Source: Lineus longissimus (Eukaryota; Nemertea; Pilidiophora; Heteronemertea; Lineidae). Taken from it: a DNA stretch of 60,000 bases. Each line of letters begins with the position of its first letter. Position 1 is the stretch's first letter. The position numbers and the translations under genes were made by a program. The DNA lies in the NCBI RefSeq assembly GCF_910592395.1, contig NC_088311.1:5150501-5210500 (forward strand), given 5' to 3'. Below are positions 40,684 to 51,250 of this stretch, one piece after another. The notes beneath the pieces are model-generated. The model was not told the origin of the DNA. It saw only the letters and a program-made list of their open reading frames with translations, and searched no databases.

Positions 40684-42953
40684 TAAGTTTCAATCTAGTG
40701 AACAGTCTCTATATCTGTTTTCCTTCGTTACACCATTAGCCGGAAGCTTCACGGCGAGGCAGTCCATCCTATACCCGCTATTCGTGCTACAGTGATAGAA
40801 GCTCCTCTGTCACTAGCGACACAGCCGTCGCTGAGCTTTCCACAAATTGTTACAGGCCGAGTTAAACGATGGCATTACTGAGGAGGGCAGCACACGCTGC
40901 GACCGTTGATAAGCATTTTTCAATTCGATCGGAGACGACATACTCCATTCAAGAGAAAATGGCGGTACTTGAATACTTTCAATGAAAAACAATTGCAGCA
41001 TCAATGGTGACACAGAAGGCCCAGCCCAAGTGCGTAACGCCAAACTGTAGAAGGGTTAGGTGGGTTTATCGTGGTGAAACAAGATCAGAGTGACATTACT
41101 TGGTGATCGGTCAGCGAACCTTTCATATAGCTTTGTTGACGAAGTAGTCATCTCTTGGCTACCTGAACACACTACTGAAATATGAAGAAGGTTTCCTTGA
41201 AATAGTGCTAAAGCCAGCTGGTTTCGTGTAAGTATCGTTCTCTTTCCAATGATTCTCAGCGCCTATGACTTAATAATTCCACGGCGCACGCCAAGTTATA
41301 ACCATATCAGTATAAATATCACCACACGAGCAAGGGTGACAAGAGATCTTGTCAATATAGTGACTGTTGTCTAAGTCTTTGTGATACCTTTGACAATCAA
41401 ACACCTGGAACCAACATTGTTTTTGGACAGATTCATTCGAACTGGTGGCTTGCTGTATAGAGATGATATAGATATCATGACTTGACCAGTATCTGGCGTC
41501 CTTGTGTTAGGCTCAGAATGCCATCCGTTCTTAGGATTATCTTCCATAATCGGCATAGGTTCTGAATATCTTCCGATCAATGTAACGCTTGCAGTTATGC
41601 AACATACCGGCAAAAGATGTGTTTCTCTTAGTTGTGTGTGCTTGTTCGTTCTGCAAAGCCATGTTGAACAAGACCGTACTCTTGAAAAATAAAGTTTGTT
41701 TAGCTTTTGAAAAGCCTTTAAAATGTTTTTTAGCAAACACAAATGTGCAGCCCATCAGAGGTTTCCACGAAATAAAGTCTGAAAACCCCTTCGCTGAGAA
41801 ACCTTAGAGGGGGTGCATTTTGTGTCTGCCCTAAACCCTCTAAAGGTTTTTCAAAAAATATTTCTTTCCTAAGAGTGTGATATATATCCATACGACTGCA
41901 GCTGGCAAGTTATCTACAGAAAGGACCTATGGCGTGATTGTGGTTTTTAAACCAGGTTAACTCCAGTTGAATAATGATAATCATTCTTGTGTTTCGGTGA
42001 TAATAGTCACTTACTCTGTCTAATTCTCTACTCGTTGTCTATATGTAACATACCTAAGACAAGCTAGTTTTTACACACTGTATAATTATCTTAACTTGTC
42101 ATTTTTATGATTGTATGGTTTGAATGTATCAAGGTTAATAAGTATTTATATTTATAATTTCGTTCACGTGGAAGTTGTGTTGAATAGTTTACAACTTTAC
42201 TTCTATGATGTAAATTAATGTGAAATAAATTATTCTGAATCATGAGGAGAATATGTTATGTGTTGATCCCTGGCGGATATAGTACGTCGTTTTTGGTGCT
42301 TAAGGGGGAGATGGGAAGTCGACTGTAGAAGCAAACAAGGAACATAGCAAAATAAACCAAGGCGTTGCTATATTACACCGTAGTTTTGGCGTTGGGTTTA
42401 TCATACATTAATATTTGTCACACCACGAAATTGAAATTGGCTTTAAAAACATCCTACATTTTTCGCGTCATTTTTCAAGCTCCCAGGACAACATTTTTTC
42501 GATTTCGAGACAACTATGTGAGGAACCTTTAACCAGGAAGTTCTCGGTATATGACATCTACTATCTCCATCTACAGTTCGTGTACCACATTGAGGTATGG
42601 TGAATAGATCCGATCTGACGTCACCACTCGAAATACTAGTACATCAGTTTCACTTTGCCTATAACAGTATTAAACAAGTCGTACATCTTTTGATCATAAA
42701 AAAAGCAGAAATAGTTCTTAAAGGATTTCGTAGATGCGGTTACATGTGATGATGTGGCATGTATTCCATGAAATCGAAATTATTTAAAAATCGGCCACCT
42801 GTCGTACTTTCTTTTCCTTTGTTAATACACAACAACTGGAAAATTTTCTGGGATTTCCATATCTTGAATCCCATGCTACTATTCATAGCCCCATATATAT
42901 TGAAGCGTTCATTCGACATTCGCATTTTAGTGGACAGAAACTGTTACCCTAAG

Positions 42954-45336
42954 ATGGAATCTGCGGTAGATTCTGTCGTTGCCCGGCCACGGATGGTCTT
43001 CGTTGAAGGGGAAGAGTTCGATCTGAGGAAGTTACCAGAGCAGTGTAAGATCAGCAACTGCCTTCGCAATTGCAAAGACGAGATCGAGGATTGCGGAATA
43101 GTACCAAGGACCTTGTCGCAAACAGTGGGTAATGCTGTGATTTTTCTTAAACTTGCTGTCTTCTCTTTCGCTGCTTGTGGTAACTTCATTTTGCAAAATG
43201 AGATTTTCACTGCTTGGTTTAACACAACTAAGTTGCTTGGGAAGATCGAAAGTAATTTTCTACGCATGAAAATCGGCATGTCGGACGCTTTGCAGAATAT
43301 GCATATAGGATATGTGCACGCCTGGGAGGGACATGAACAACTTGCAAAAAACTGCTTTAGAACTGCCTCGGCTAAGATGCAGGAAATGCGTGGTTATCTG
43401 CCTGGGTTGCTTGCTGAAGTTAGCGCTATCTTGGATAACCTGAATCAACTCCGCGACCGGTATTCGCTGCAACGCCAAGATATTCAGAGAGAGTTCGATA
43501 CGAAAGTTAACCGATTGAAGACGGGAAAGAGAAATTTAACACAGAGGAAGAGAGAGGAAGAAAGGTCAAGTCGCAGAAGGCAACAAGGGAAAAATGATGA
43601 CATTAATCGGTTACAAGAGCAGAGTAGCTTCTGCAAATGGTTGTACGGGACTGAGCAAGCCATTGAGCAACTGAGGCACGAAAGGGAGCAACTGGAAGCC
43701 GAATTGGCCGTTAATAACCAAACGTATGACAACATCATCAACAGGCTTGCAGCAGAATGCCAAAGGAATGCTGAAGACGATGCTGTCGTGAAAGCCATTC
43801 ATGCGGCCATCACGGCTGTAGGGCATGTCAGGACCGGGCTACTTCAATGTGAGGTTTTCCTAGAAAAAGTGTCTGACCAGCAGCTGAGGACATTGTCGAG
43901 AAGCATCGTGATCCAGCCGGAACAGCCGGGACAGAATATTAGAGACGTCATCACCTCTGATTCGTTCAAGTTGAATATGGTGTTATCCTACTGCCTGTAA
44001 GTATATAACCTCACTGAAACTGTGGCCGCCCCGTCCATTGGGCCTATTCTGTTCATGGGTGAAAAACATAGTTGGGTTATGGAGGTATGGGCAGGAAGAG
44101 AAGACCGACCAATAACTACGACACCACAGTAAACTGGGCATACTTCGTGCGCGATATACTTATTCAACGTATTGAGCCGGTTGAGGCCGGGCATCTGTAC
44201 ACAACGCCTTATTTAGATGTATTGATAGACATAATATGTGAATGGAATAAGGTGTTTCTCAGACTCTACACTGCCAATATTGTGCAACTCAAACCCAACT
44301 CATACTTCCTGGTTATAATAGCGGTAGGAAAGTAGGCCATCTGCCATGTCTGCCGTCTGTCCCACCGATGAGTGCATCAACATTCTTTATCATTCAAGCA
44401 AATCAAAAAAAGAGGGGAATTCCGCAACAAATTTTCCTTGCGCTTCTTTATCGCAGGGGAATCAATAGTGATTTCAAAATGTTTACAAAGTGACTCTGGC
44501 ATGTGCTACTTTTGCTATCGTACTACTTGATCACAGGCGTAAAGTTAGGCTTAAAAGATTCGACAAAATCTCTGTTGGCTCTAAAATGGTGTCACACTGT
44601 ACAGAAATAGGGCTGTGGACCACCAATCCAAAGATCTGTTTTTCGAATCCCAGTCAAGGTAACTTGATTTTTCTGTACTAATTTCATGTTTTCGATCAAC
44701 AGACTCTTTATTTGTTCAATCCATGATAGAATGTTTCATTTTTATTTGTTTATAGGTTTATGGCCCTTGAAGATGTATTTGGTTCCTGCGTCCGTGAAAT
44801 GCATCAGTGCACTAGCTACTTCGCCCGGGAGATGACCGCCAATCCAACGCAGTGCGAGGCAAGGGCGCATCTTGCGGACCCCCTCTGGAATCAGGCCAAC
44901 AACAACTGGTTGAACCAAGACACGGTTGAAGGTACTTGACTGGTTGGTGTAAAGAATTGCCCTGTATAATATACAAGTCATATTCTTCACGCCTATAAGC
45001 ACTGGACTGGTTGATGTAATGAACTGCCCTTTACATGCCATATCCATCATGTTTGACGATACTTGACCGGTTGATGTAGTGAACTGCCCTGTACATTCCA
45101 TATCCATCATGCTTGATGGTACCTCTTCAGATTATGACGTATTTATTTTAGATGAAGGCAGAGAGCTACCGTATCGTGAACGCCCTAATGGAGCAGATCA
45201 TCAAATCGATAATCAGATCGCGGATCGACCCTTGAACTTCAACTCTACTTTCAACGTAATCCTTGGTATCGCTGTCTTCCTTGCTGTCAGCTATATGTTA
45301 AACTATTGCTTTGGATTGAACTCTATGTCTCCATAA
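42954..45336 (+). CDS. Unrecognised coiled-coil protein with C-terminal membrane anchor
   Basis: Coding exons are 42954-43996, 44756-44931 and 45152-45336, giving 467 aa; an alternative third-exon acceptor at 45131 is in frame and gives 474 aa. The start chosen is AAGATGG at 42954. The frame is open 65 codons further up to 42759, but an acceptor-like CATTTTAG at 42930 suggests that part is intron or UTR. Visible: a Cys-rich N-terminus (C31, C36, C40, C47); a hydrophobic segment at about 58-80 (VGNAVIFLKLAVFSFAACGN); helical sequence at 95-150; a highly charged coiled coil at about 150-265 with a K/R/E-rich middle; another helix at 272-312; and one hydrophobic segment near the C-terminus (FNVILGIAVFLAVSYML) followed by about 14 residues, as in a tail-anchored protein. 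I recognise no family. Two hydrophobic segments bracketing long helices could suggest a helical-bundle membrane protein; that is inference only. Confidence 0.75.
43997..44755 (+). other. Intron 1 of the coiled-coil gene
   Basis: It starts GTAAGT and ends TTTATAG. Using the donor at 43997 keeps the frame across to FMALEDVFGS in exon 2. If unspliced, the reading frame would stop at TAA 43998-44000 and the protein would lack its membrane anchor. An 87-codon ORF inside (44072-44335) has no splice signals that would join it. Confidence 0.7.
44931..45123. repeat. Three tandem ~60-70-bp copies inside intron 2
   Basis: Copies start at about 44931, 45001 and 45061. All share ACT-GAC-GGTTGATGTA, then GAACTGCCCT. 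Copies 2 and 3 share CATATCCATCATG. Copy 1 overlaps the exon 2 donor (GGTACTTGACTGG), so the donor-like string is itself repeated in degraded form. This makes intron 2 almost entirely repeat. Confidence 0.8.
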
Positions 45337-46130
45337 AAGAGGCTAGCGCGGCGCATCTCTTAAAAGTAAAGATTTTAACTGCTTTTGAGATTTTGAAAAA
45401 CCACTATTGATAATACATGTATGTATTTGTTGATTTCGTACAATGATTGTACAGATTGAATAATTTTGCTAATATATATATATAATTCGCTGAAAAACCT
45501 CTACCGGTGCATAGTTGTGTTGGCTGAAACACCAAGGTTTACATGCATTTACAGTGATGACTGATGGTTTAGTCTTCGTACACATAAGGTCCTAAGGTGC
45601 ACAGCAATCATTCGCCATATTTTAAGTCCACCATGTTCCTAACGACCTCCAGATATAGTCTACATCCATCAATGGTGCCGCTGCCAATCAGTTTTTTCAG
45701 GAGCGATTTACACAGTAGCAATCAGAAGAAGATGTGATACTTCGTAACATTCTTCAGAATTAACTTGAAAGCTGAAGAAATCGTCAAAATGTGACAAAAC
45801 GTGTATGACAATGTTCTTTAAAAGAATTGTCTGGCTTTTGTCGTAGAACGATATTCGATAGCGCATTGGAATTTCCCCTAATCCTGCTTTTGAAAACCAG
45901 TCCTGCCTAAAACGTACACGTACATTGCGTTTTTCAGTCATTCAGCATGCACAGTAGAGTTTTATAATGTCCTATATGTTATTGACATATCACTAATAAC
46001 AGGTAGATGACATTTAAAGTGTCAATTATCAAGGACCGCGTGTCAGTCCGTTATTCGTGTGTTCAGTCTTTCTATATACCGTAGTTATGTTTGTATGTGT
46101 GTTGGAATAAATGGCGTATCGGTTAAGAAA
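45337..46130 (+). other. 3' UTR of the coiled-coil gene
   Basis: Non-coding DNA after the TAA at 45334-45336. The first AATAAA I see downstream is at 46106-46111, giving a 3' UTR of roughly 790 nt. The remaining ~400 bp to the stop of the convergent TLC gene (46531) shows no clear minus-strand AATAAA. Confidence 0.5.
46106..46111 (+). terminator. Candidate polyadenylation signal AATAAA
   Basis: Canonical hexamer about 770 nt after the stop of the coiled-coil gene, followed within 30 nt by a TTGTCGTTCT stretch that could serve as the downstream element. The assignment is by position only. Confidence 0.45.
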
Positions 46131-46530
46131 TTGTCGTTCTATCTTTAAACTTTACATCAGTAAGTTTATCTGCCTTTTGGCAACATTTTATCTGAAACGT
46201 ATGATAACAAAAGTCGGAACAAATTAAATGAAATGAAATGATGAAAGATGTTTATCAAAAGTTCACACAAGGGTGGTGGTGAGTGAAGCTTATACACTGT
46301 ATTGTTAATGATTCATTAAAACTTCTGCAGTAGAATCCTTGCCGAGGATTTGGAATTAGTTCAGTTACGAGATATATTGTACGCGCGACTCGTATACTGC
46401 TGACAAGATACCGCCGGTAGGTTGTGTCGGAAGCTTGCACAGCCCAGTCCCAATCTTGATTCCCGCTGTCAAACTAAATGTGGTGGCGATCCTTTTCCAA
46501 CAGTGGTTCCTTCGTACAAGTAACCACCAT

Positions 46531-49375
46531 TTAGTCCCGTTTTCCCTTTTTGATCTCATTGCCTTCTACATGTACTTCATTGCTTTTCCTGTCCCCAAAT
46601 AATCCTCTTCTGAACGCGGCCAGAACCTTCGAGTACCACCAGATGTTCAACATGTCCATCACCGCTCCACATACATGCGGTAGCACCGCCGTAGAAGCAC
46701 CTTCATAAACTTTATAGTAGTAAAATGGTATAATGCCAACCCTAAAGAAGGTGTACGTTAAAAGTATTATAACTCCATTGCCGATGTAGAGTTTTGAGTA
46801 AATTGGGTAGTCAAGTGGATAACGGAGGATCCATCTGAAATGAACGTACAATGTCGTACAATTAAATTTCTTGATAAAAGGTTCTTTCGAAAAATTTCGT
46901 GCCTTGGGATCACGATTCAAGCACAAACGTTTGTGTTAATAAAATTCGGAGTCGAACAACATCTTCTTCATGTGACCAAGGGCGACTTTTTCCGACAGCG
47001 TCGGCTACCTCCGGGGTCCCCGGTTTCCTCCTTTATTACTTTGCAAATCACGCGTGATGGTTTGTGGAGGTGATAATTTCCTTGTTGTCGCTCATCTCGA
47101 AACTCTTAATACAGGATTCGGGCAAGTTGCATGCGGCGATAAAACGTCAAAATGATGATGATTGTCAGATGGATAATTTATTTGTCAGACAGGGGAGCCC
47201 TAGCAGGGCATGTGGTGCAATGCATTAGTATTACAGGTGCAGGTTTCCACCCGTTTGGGCAGTATTTAAGTACCCATTCGCTTGTTCACTGTCGCGGAGA
47301 ACGGAGTTCACTAGCCATACCAGTCATGAGAATTCTAACTTTGAAATACTCTACCTTAGGTTGACAAAAGGCACTGCATATTCCGACAGCAGGCGGAGAT
47401 ACAGGTAATAATCAACAGTTGAATTGATGAACTGAAAGATAAAATCATTGAAATATGCACCGAGTACATTTGCTTGATGCGGCTTCGTAGAAAATTATAT
47501 CAAACAAACTGCCGTTACTTTGAGTCTTACCATGGGTGTGTTTGGTGTACGGATGAACTCCATCCAGGCAATGACGAGAAGAAACCGTTGAGATCATTAA
47601 AAAAGTACCGATAATGCCACCTTTTCCAGACCGTGAGAAGATCAGTAGCCTTCCAAAACAACCTCTCAGGTGTCTTCTTTTAAATTGGGCAGTACAAAAG
47701 GAAAATCTGCACCAACATTTCTGTAACCCGAAAACTTTGTCATAACTTGCAAGAACATGGAACTTACCATACAGTAGAAACCGCACACTATGACTGAGGA
47801 ATGATGGATGACATAGGGTGTTTCAAAGGTTTTTTTCACGACCATATGGCGCAGATCTGTAATAGGCGAAGATTTTATGATATCTGTCTGCAGGGTGTTG
47901 TGTATCCTACTTTAGAAATAAAATGTCCATGACATGTTGGACCGCTCTGCGAAAACTACATTTATTCTTTGACGCCGGCGGTTTATTTTTCCCCTTACCA
48001 CGCATGCGCAGTTTAAAAAATTCAGGCCTTGCGTTGAACACTCGGAGAGTAAAATAATCGATATAGGAACAAGGAGAAATGTGAATATATGTAAGATCTG
48101 GCGTGTTACCATCCCGCCGCTTATCTACGAACCTGCTATTTCGTACCCAACTATGACTGCATAGACAATTTTCATGATGAACGATTCGTCCCTACGAAAG
48201 AAGAGAGAGAGTACATGTATGTGATTTTGCCGGGCACCGGGTACGGGCCAAATTCAACACTGTCACTGAGGGGGTCCACTAACTATTGACTTCTGAAAAC
48301 GAATGATTCGAACTCAACTTTTTCCCCGGGATTTGTTCTCAATATATACAGTAAGCCCAGCATTCGAAGATAGAATCTATGATTCTGCTTATCCATTCAT
48401 CATGTTCATGGACTGAACCCATTTCATCGTAAATTTACCAGGTGCTCATTTAAATGATTCCTCAGATGTTTTATACGCGTGTTTGCGTGCAGCGGCAGTT
48501 TTCGTGATATGGAGTGTACAATGTACGGCATTGACCACATGACTTAGGTAGTTTTGCCTTGCAGCCCAGTAAAGCGACAGGATGACCGCAACGAAAATCG
48601 CAACGTTGGCTTCATTACCTGAAGCTATTGAAGAATGAATCTGGCTCGGTCAGGGTAATGATGGTGGCGCTGGTAGCCATATAGATGGCGTGGACGGTTG
48701 AACACACTCTGAGGAGAGAATATAACAAGATGACGACATATGATACGCGGGTGTGGTAAACTGCACGCTCACGAATAAAGATCTAAAAATGCAATGAAAA
48801 TGCCGCCAGCAGATGTCAAAATATCATATTGCAAGTTTACTGGTACTTTGAATTTCATTAGACAAGCACATGTTTAATTCAACTTACGTTGATTCGATCT
48901 CAATGCAAATCAATTACCCTTATTGCTGTGGCATATGGTTATGCACATGGAGATGTCAGACACAATTCATATTTCAAACAGTCGATATACACGTAGCCTA
49001 AAATAGCCAAAAGTATACAGTACACAGATGTCTTGATTTACTAAGAGTGAGAATTTCACTTCTGCGTATGTTTTAAAAGTTGGCTGTATATATTGGCCAA
49101 GACCTCGCTGATGCGATATGCATGCAATGTTGGGCCTACGGCCAAAGGCTGCTAGTTTTTATAGCATTAATATCGTTTCCAACTACATGCAGCTCGGGAT
49201 GTAACATGACCACCTACTTTCCGTCCCATTCTAATCTTACTTGTCGCGGCAGTGTTTCATATTTCGGGCATACCAGCGAAGAAAAGAAGGGGCCAATGAA
49301 ATCCTGCACAGCTATGAATGTGATTGCCGCGAGACACGTCCCGAATGAGTAGAATGTTAAGTCGTCCATCATCAT
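46531..49375 (-). CDS. TLC-domain multi-pass membrane protein (TLCD4/TMEM56-like)
   Basis: Complete minus-strand gene, coding exons in transcript order 49218-49375, 48619-48708, 48133-48191, 47768-47856, 47355-47431 and 46531-46834; all phases agree and give 258 aa, close to the ~260 aa of TLCD4. The protein starts MMMDD and has a first hydrophobic span at about 8-33. Then come the typical LPRQVRLEWDGKVCSTVHA junction, further spans around 62-75 and 88-102, the conserved TPYVIHHSSVIVCGFY with paired histidines H120-H121, LYLRLLSEYAVPFVNLRW (about 142-159), and two C-terminal spans ending in a basic tail (KKGKRD). TLC proteins are multi-pass membrane proteins linked to lipid sensing, synthesis or trafficking; the role of TLCD4 is not well defined. 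Three possible starts (49375, 49372, 49369) are adjacent. A TTTTTTCAG directly upstream suggests a non-coding 5' exon. The gene converges with the coiled-coil gene. Confidence 0.9.
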
Positions 49376-49893
49376 AAGACTGAAAAAATCGGTTACAAAT
49401 AGGACTAATAAACCAAAATGACAGAAACAAGATGTAGCAAGAGCACATTTTAATCAGACGGACTTGTTTTGTTTTAAATACTCATTTTCGATTGGGTAAT
49501 TTCATTAGACAGTACAGGAGTAGCATGATAGAGAGCTTATGATTGGCTACAGCAGCCTACGACTGTATTGCGATGACGTCAAGTCATAGGTAACTTCACA
49601 AAAATGAAGGAACAGCAAACATTACAAGTCAAATTTTAGACAAAATCGCTCCCAAAGCATGCGATTTGAACAAAATTTCGTCAGTGCTTTAAAAACTAAA
49701 TTGTGCAGAGAGAAAATTCGATAAAATGTCAATGATACAAACAGGAGATAGCCCGCCCATTTCAAAACACACCTTTTTTACTCTGTGGGTGACGGGCCGG
49801 GCCGCAAAACATAAAAAATCAAATTTACCTTGGCACTGTTCCACAATAATTTGCCGTAATCCCTCAGAATCGATTGCACAAAAACAAGTGAGA

Positions 49894-51058
49894 ACAATAT
49901 TTGATACACAATGTAGTCGTGGAAAAACTTGCGGTTCCTACCTCAACAACATCTGTGATCCGTTTCCACAACATCTGTGATATGTCCTTTGGGCTATAAA
50001 ATATGTAACAAAATCATCTACTGTTTGATATTGCGTTCATCCTTATAACTGATATATACATTGTGTGCTTGTTGCACTTAGTCTGTGACTTTACATATTA
50101 ACATGTATATATATATGGCCATCCTGAAGTTCACTTAGGCCAAAAGGGTTATTGTCGTCCTGGGTGATGCACAATATCACCCAGCCTCTATCTGGGTGAT
50201 GCATAGGTCTCACTAGCCAGTGCAATGGCCGGGCCTACCTGGCTCCACAAATGGCGCGACGTCATTTCATGCATACCCCTGTTCAAGTGGCTGTCGACCT
50301 TGCAGTATATCACTCTCACACATAAACCTATACATTTCTGAATAGCTTGCCGCTTCTAGAATACATCTGGCCAGCTTTCATTGTTATCAAGTAATTCAGT
50401 CATGAGAACATGGGGGCAGCACAATACATGAGACACCCTGTACATCGATGAAAATTTTGAAAATTTCACCTTGCCGCCTTATAACTTGACAATTAACATG
50501 GATGGTGAAATAATATTTTTATAAACTTCTACTTATCACCTTGAGAAAGCCAAATAATAACAATTTTAAATTTTGATACCAAAATAGGGTGTCGTTGCGG
50601 CTTTTCTTTGAGCATTTTGACCGCGAAGTCTCACCTTGAGAACATGTGCACTCTGACAGGAACCAGTTCATGTCAAAATCCGATTGAGCTATACATAGCA
50701 TGCGAGGCCTGGTCACTGCGGACGTGCACAGAAGAAGCTGATATTTTCCTCAAATAATCGTCAGAGCTACCTCTTCACAAAATACCCAGGACACCGACAT
50801 TTGAACATGCAGCAATAGCGATATGATAGGCTCATCTGTATCCATGGTAATCGCCTGAGATTGAAGAACTTTTTTTTTGACCAATGTTGACCTGATCACC
50901 ACTGGCTAGTGAGACCATAACATCACCCTGGGTGACATTGTGCATGCACAACATCACCCAGGGTGATGTTATGCATTCATTTCGCTATTGGTGACGGGGC
51001 GGTGACGGAGGTAGGCACCGCAAGTTTTTCCACGACTACATTGTGTATCAAATATTGT
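49894..51058. mobile_element. 1.17-kb region bounded by 51-bp inverted repeats
   Basis: Left arm 49894-49944 (starting ACAATATTTGATACACAATG) and right arm 51008-51058 are reverse complements at 50 of 51 positions by my reading. Inside lie further inverted copies: GTCTCACTAGCCAGTG near 50208 faces CACTGGCTAGTGAGAC near 50899, each accompanied by GGGTGATG/CATCACCC blocks. There is no transposase frame. This fits a non-autonomous foldback element, possibly one element nested in another. A duplicated and inverted genomic segment is the alternative. Confidence 0.7.
50916..50973. repeat. 58-bp near-perfect palindrome
   Basis: The sequence CATAACATCACCCTGGGTGA continues through GTGCATGCAC to its inverted copy ending in GGTGATGTTATG. 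I count one mismatched pair (ACATTG against CAACAT). It is part of the inner inverted repeat of the 49894-51058 element; a related GGGTGATGCA-CATCACC block lies at about 50162-50203. Confidence 0.8.
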
Positions 51059-51182
51059 TTGCCAAAACAACGGCTGAATCAACACTGACATACTGTGAGG
51101 ACCGAGAAATCAATGATTTTAGGAACTACGGTTAGGGCTTGGCCGCGCATGAATACAAAAAAACCCTCCCTAATGAGACCTG

Positions 51183-51250
51183 AATGACTTCATGAAAGAA
51201 CTACGCCATCGCCATCTTCAGGGATGGCGTAGTTCTTTCATGAAGTCATT
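51183..51250. repeat. Perfect 28-bp hairpin with 12-nt loop
   Basis: Left arm 51183-51210 (AATGACTTCATGAAAGAACT then ACGCCATC) is matched exactly by the reverse complement at 51223-51250, with loop GCCATCTTCAGG. A further partial copy, GAACTACGCCATCTTCAGGG, follows at about 51260-51279. The loop and stem sizes are compatible with a small hairpin RNA or a recent foldback insertion. I cannot tell which. Confidence 0.85.

Larger units (their letters stand above)
35543..42929 (+). other. RGS 3' UTR and intergenic DNA
   Basis: The 3' UTR of the RGS transcript starts here. Its end is uncertain: candidate AATAAA hexamers lie at 37459-37464 and 42224-42229, and others may exist. The stretch contains one unusually long plus-strand ORF at 35565-36410 and one weak minus-strand exon candidate at 40483-40683, both listed separately. 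A hairpin-like ACCTTAGAGGG/CCCTCTAAAGGT pair lies near 41801-41850. Otherwise I see nothing supportable. Confidence 0.6.
49376..51182. other. Repeat-rich DNA upstream of the TLC gene
   Basis: I see no coding exon. Most of this interval (49894-51058) is bounded by a long inverted repeat and contains a second nested inverted repeat; both are listed separately. If the TLC transcript starts near the CpG-rich island at 53.3-53.9 kb, this interval is its first intron. Confidence 0.5.

Noticed and set aside
42759-42953. 65 extra in-frame codons upstream of the chosen start of the coiled-coil gene
   Set aside because: An acceptor-like CATTTTAG at 42930 and a good start context at 42954 favour UTR or intron. 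The extra peptide is rich in Phe, Ile and Asn, like translated AT-rich DNA.
42944-43798. Minus-strand ORFs of 72 to 111 codons inside the coiled-coil gene exon
   Set aside because: They are shadows of the plus-strand coding exon, with no splice support and no recognisable domains.
44072-44335. 87-codon ORF in intron 1 of the coiled-coil gene
   Set aside because: No acceptor and donor that would join it in phase to the flanking exons.
44600-44660. TTTTCGAATCCCAGTC, resembling a tRNA B box
   Set aside because: No matching A box or cloverleaf stems upstream. It is inside an intron and cannot be folded as a tRNA.
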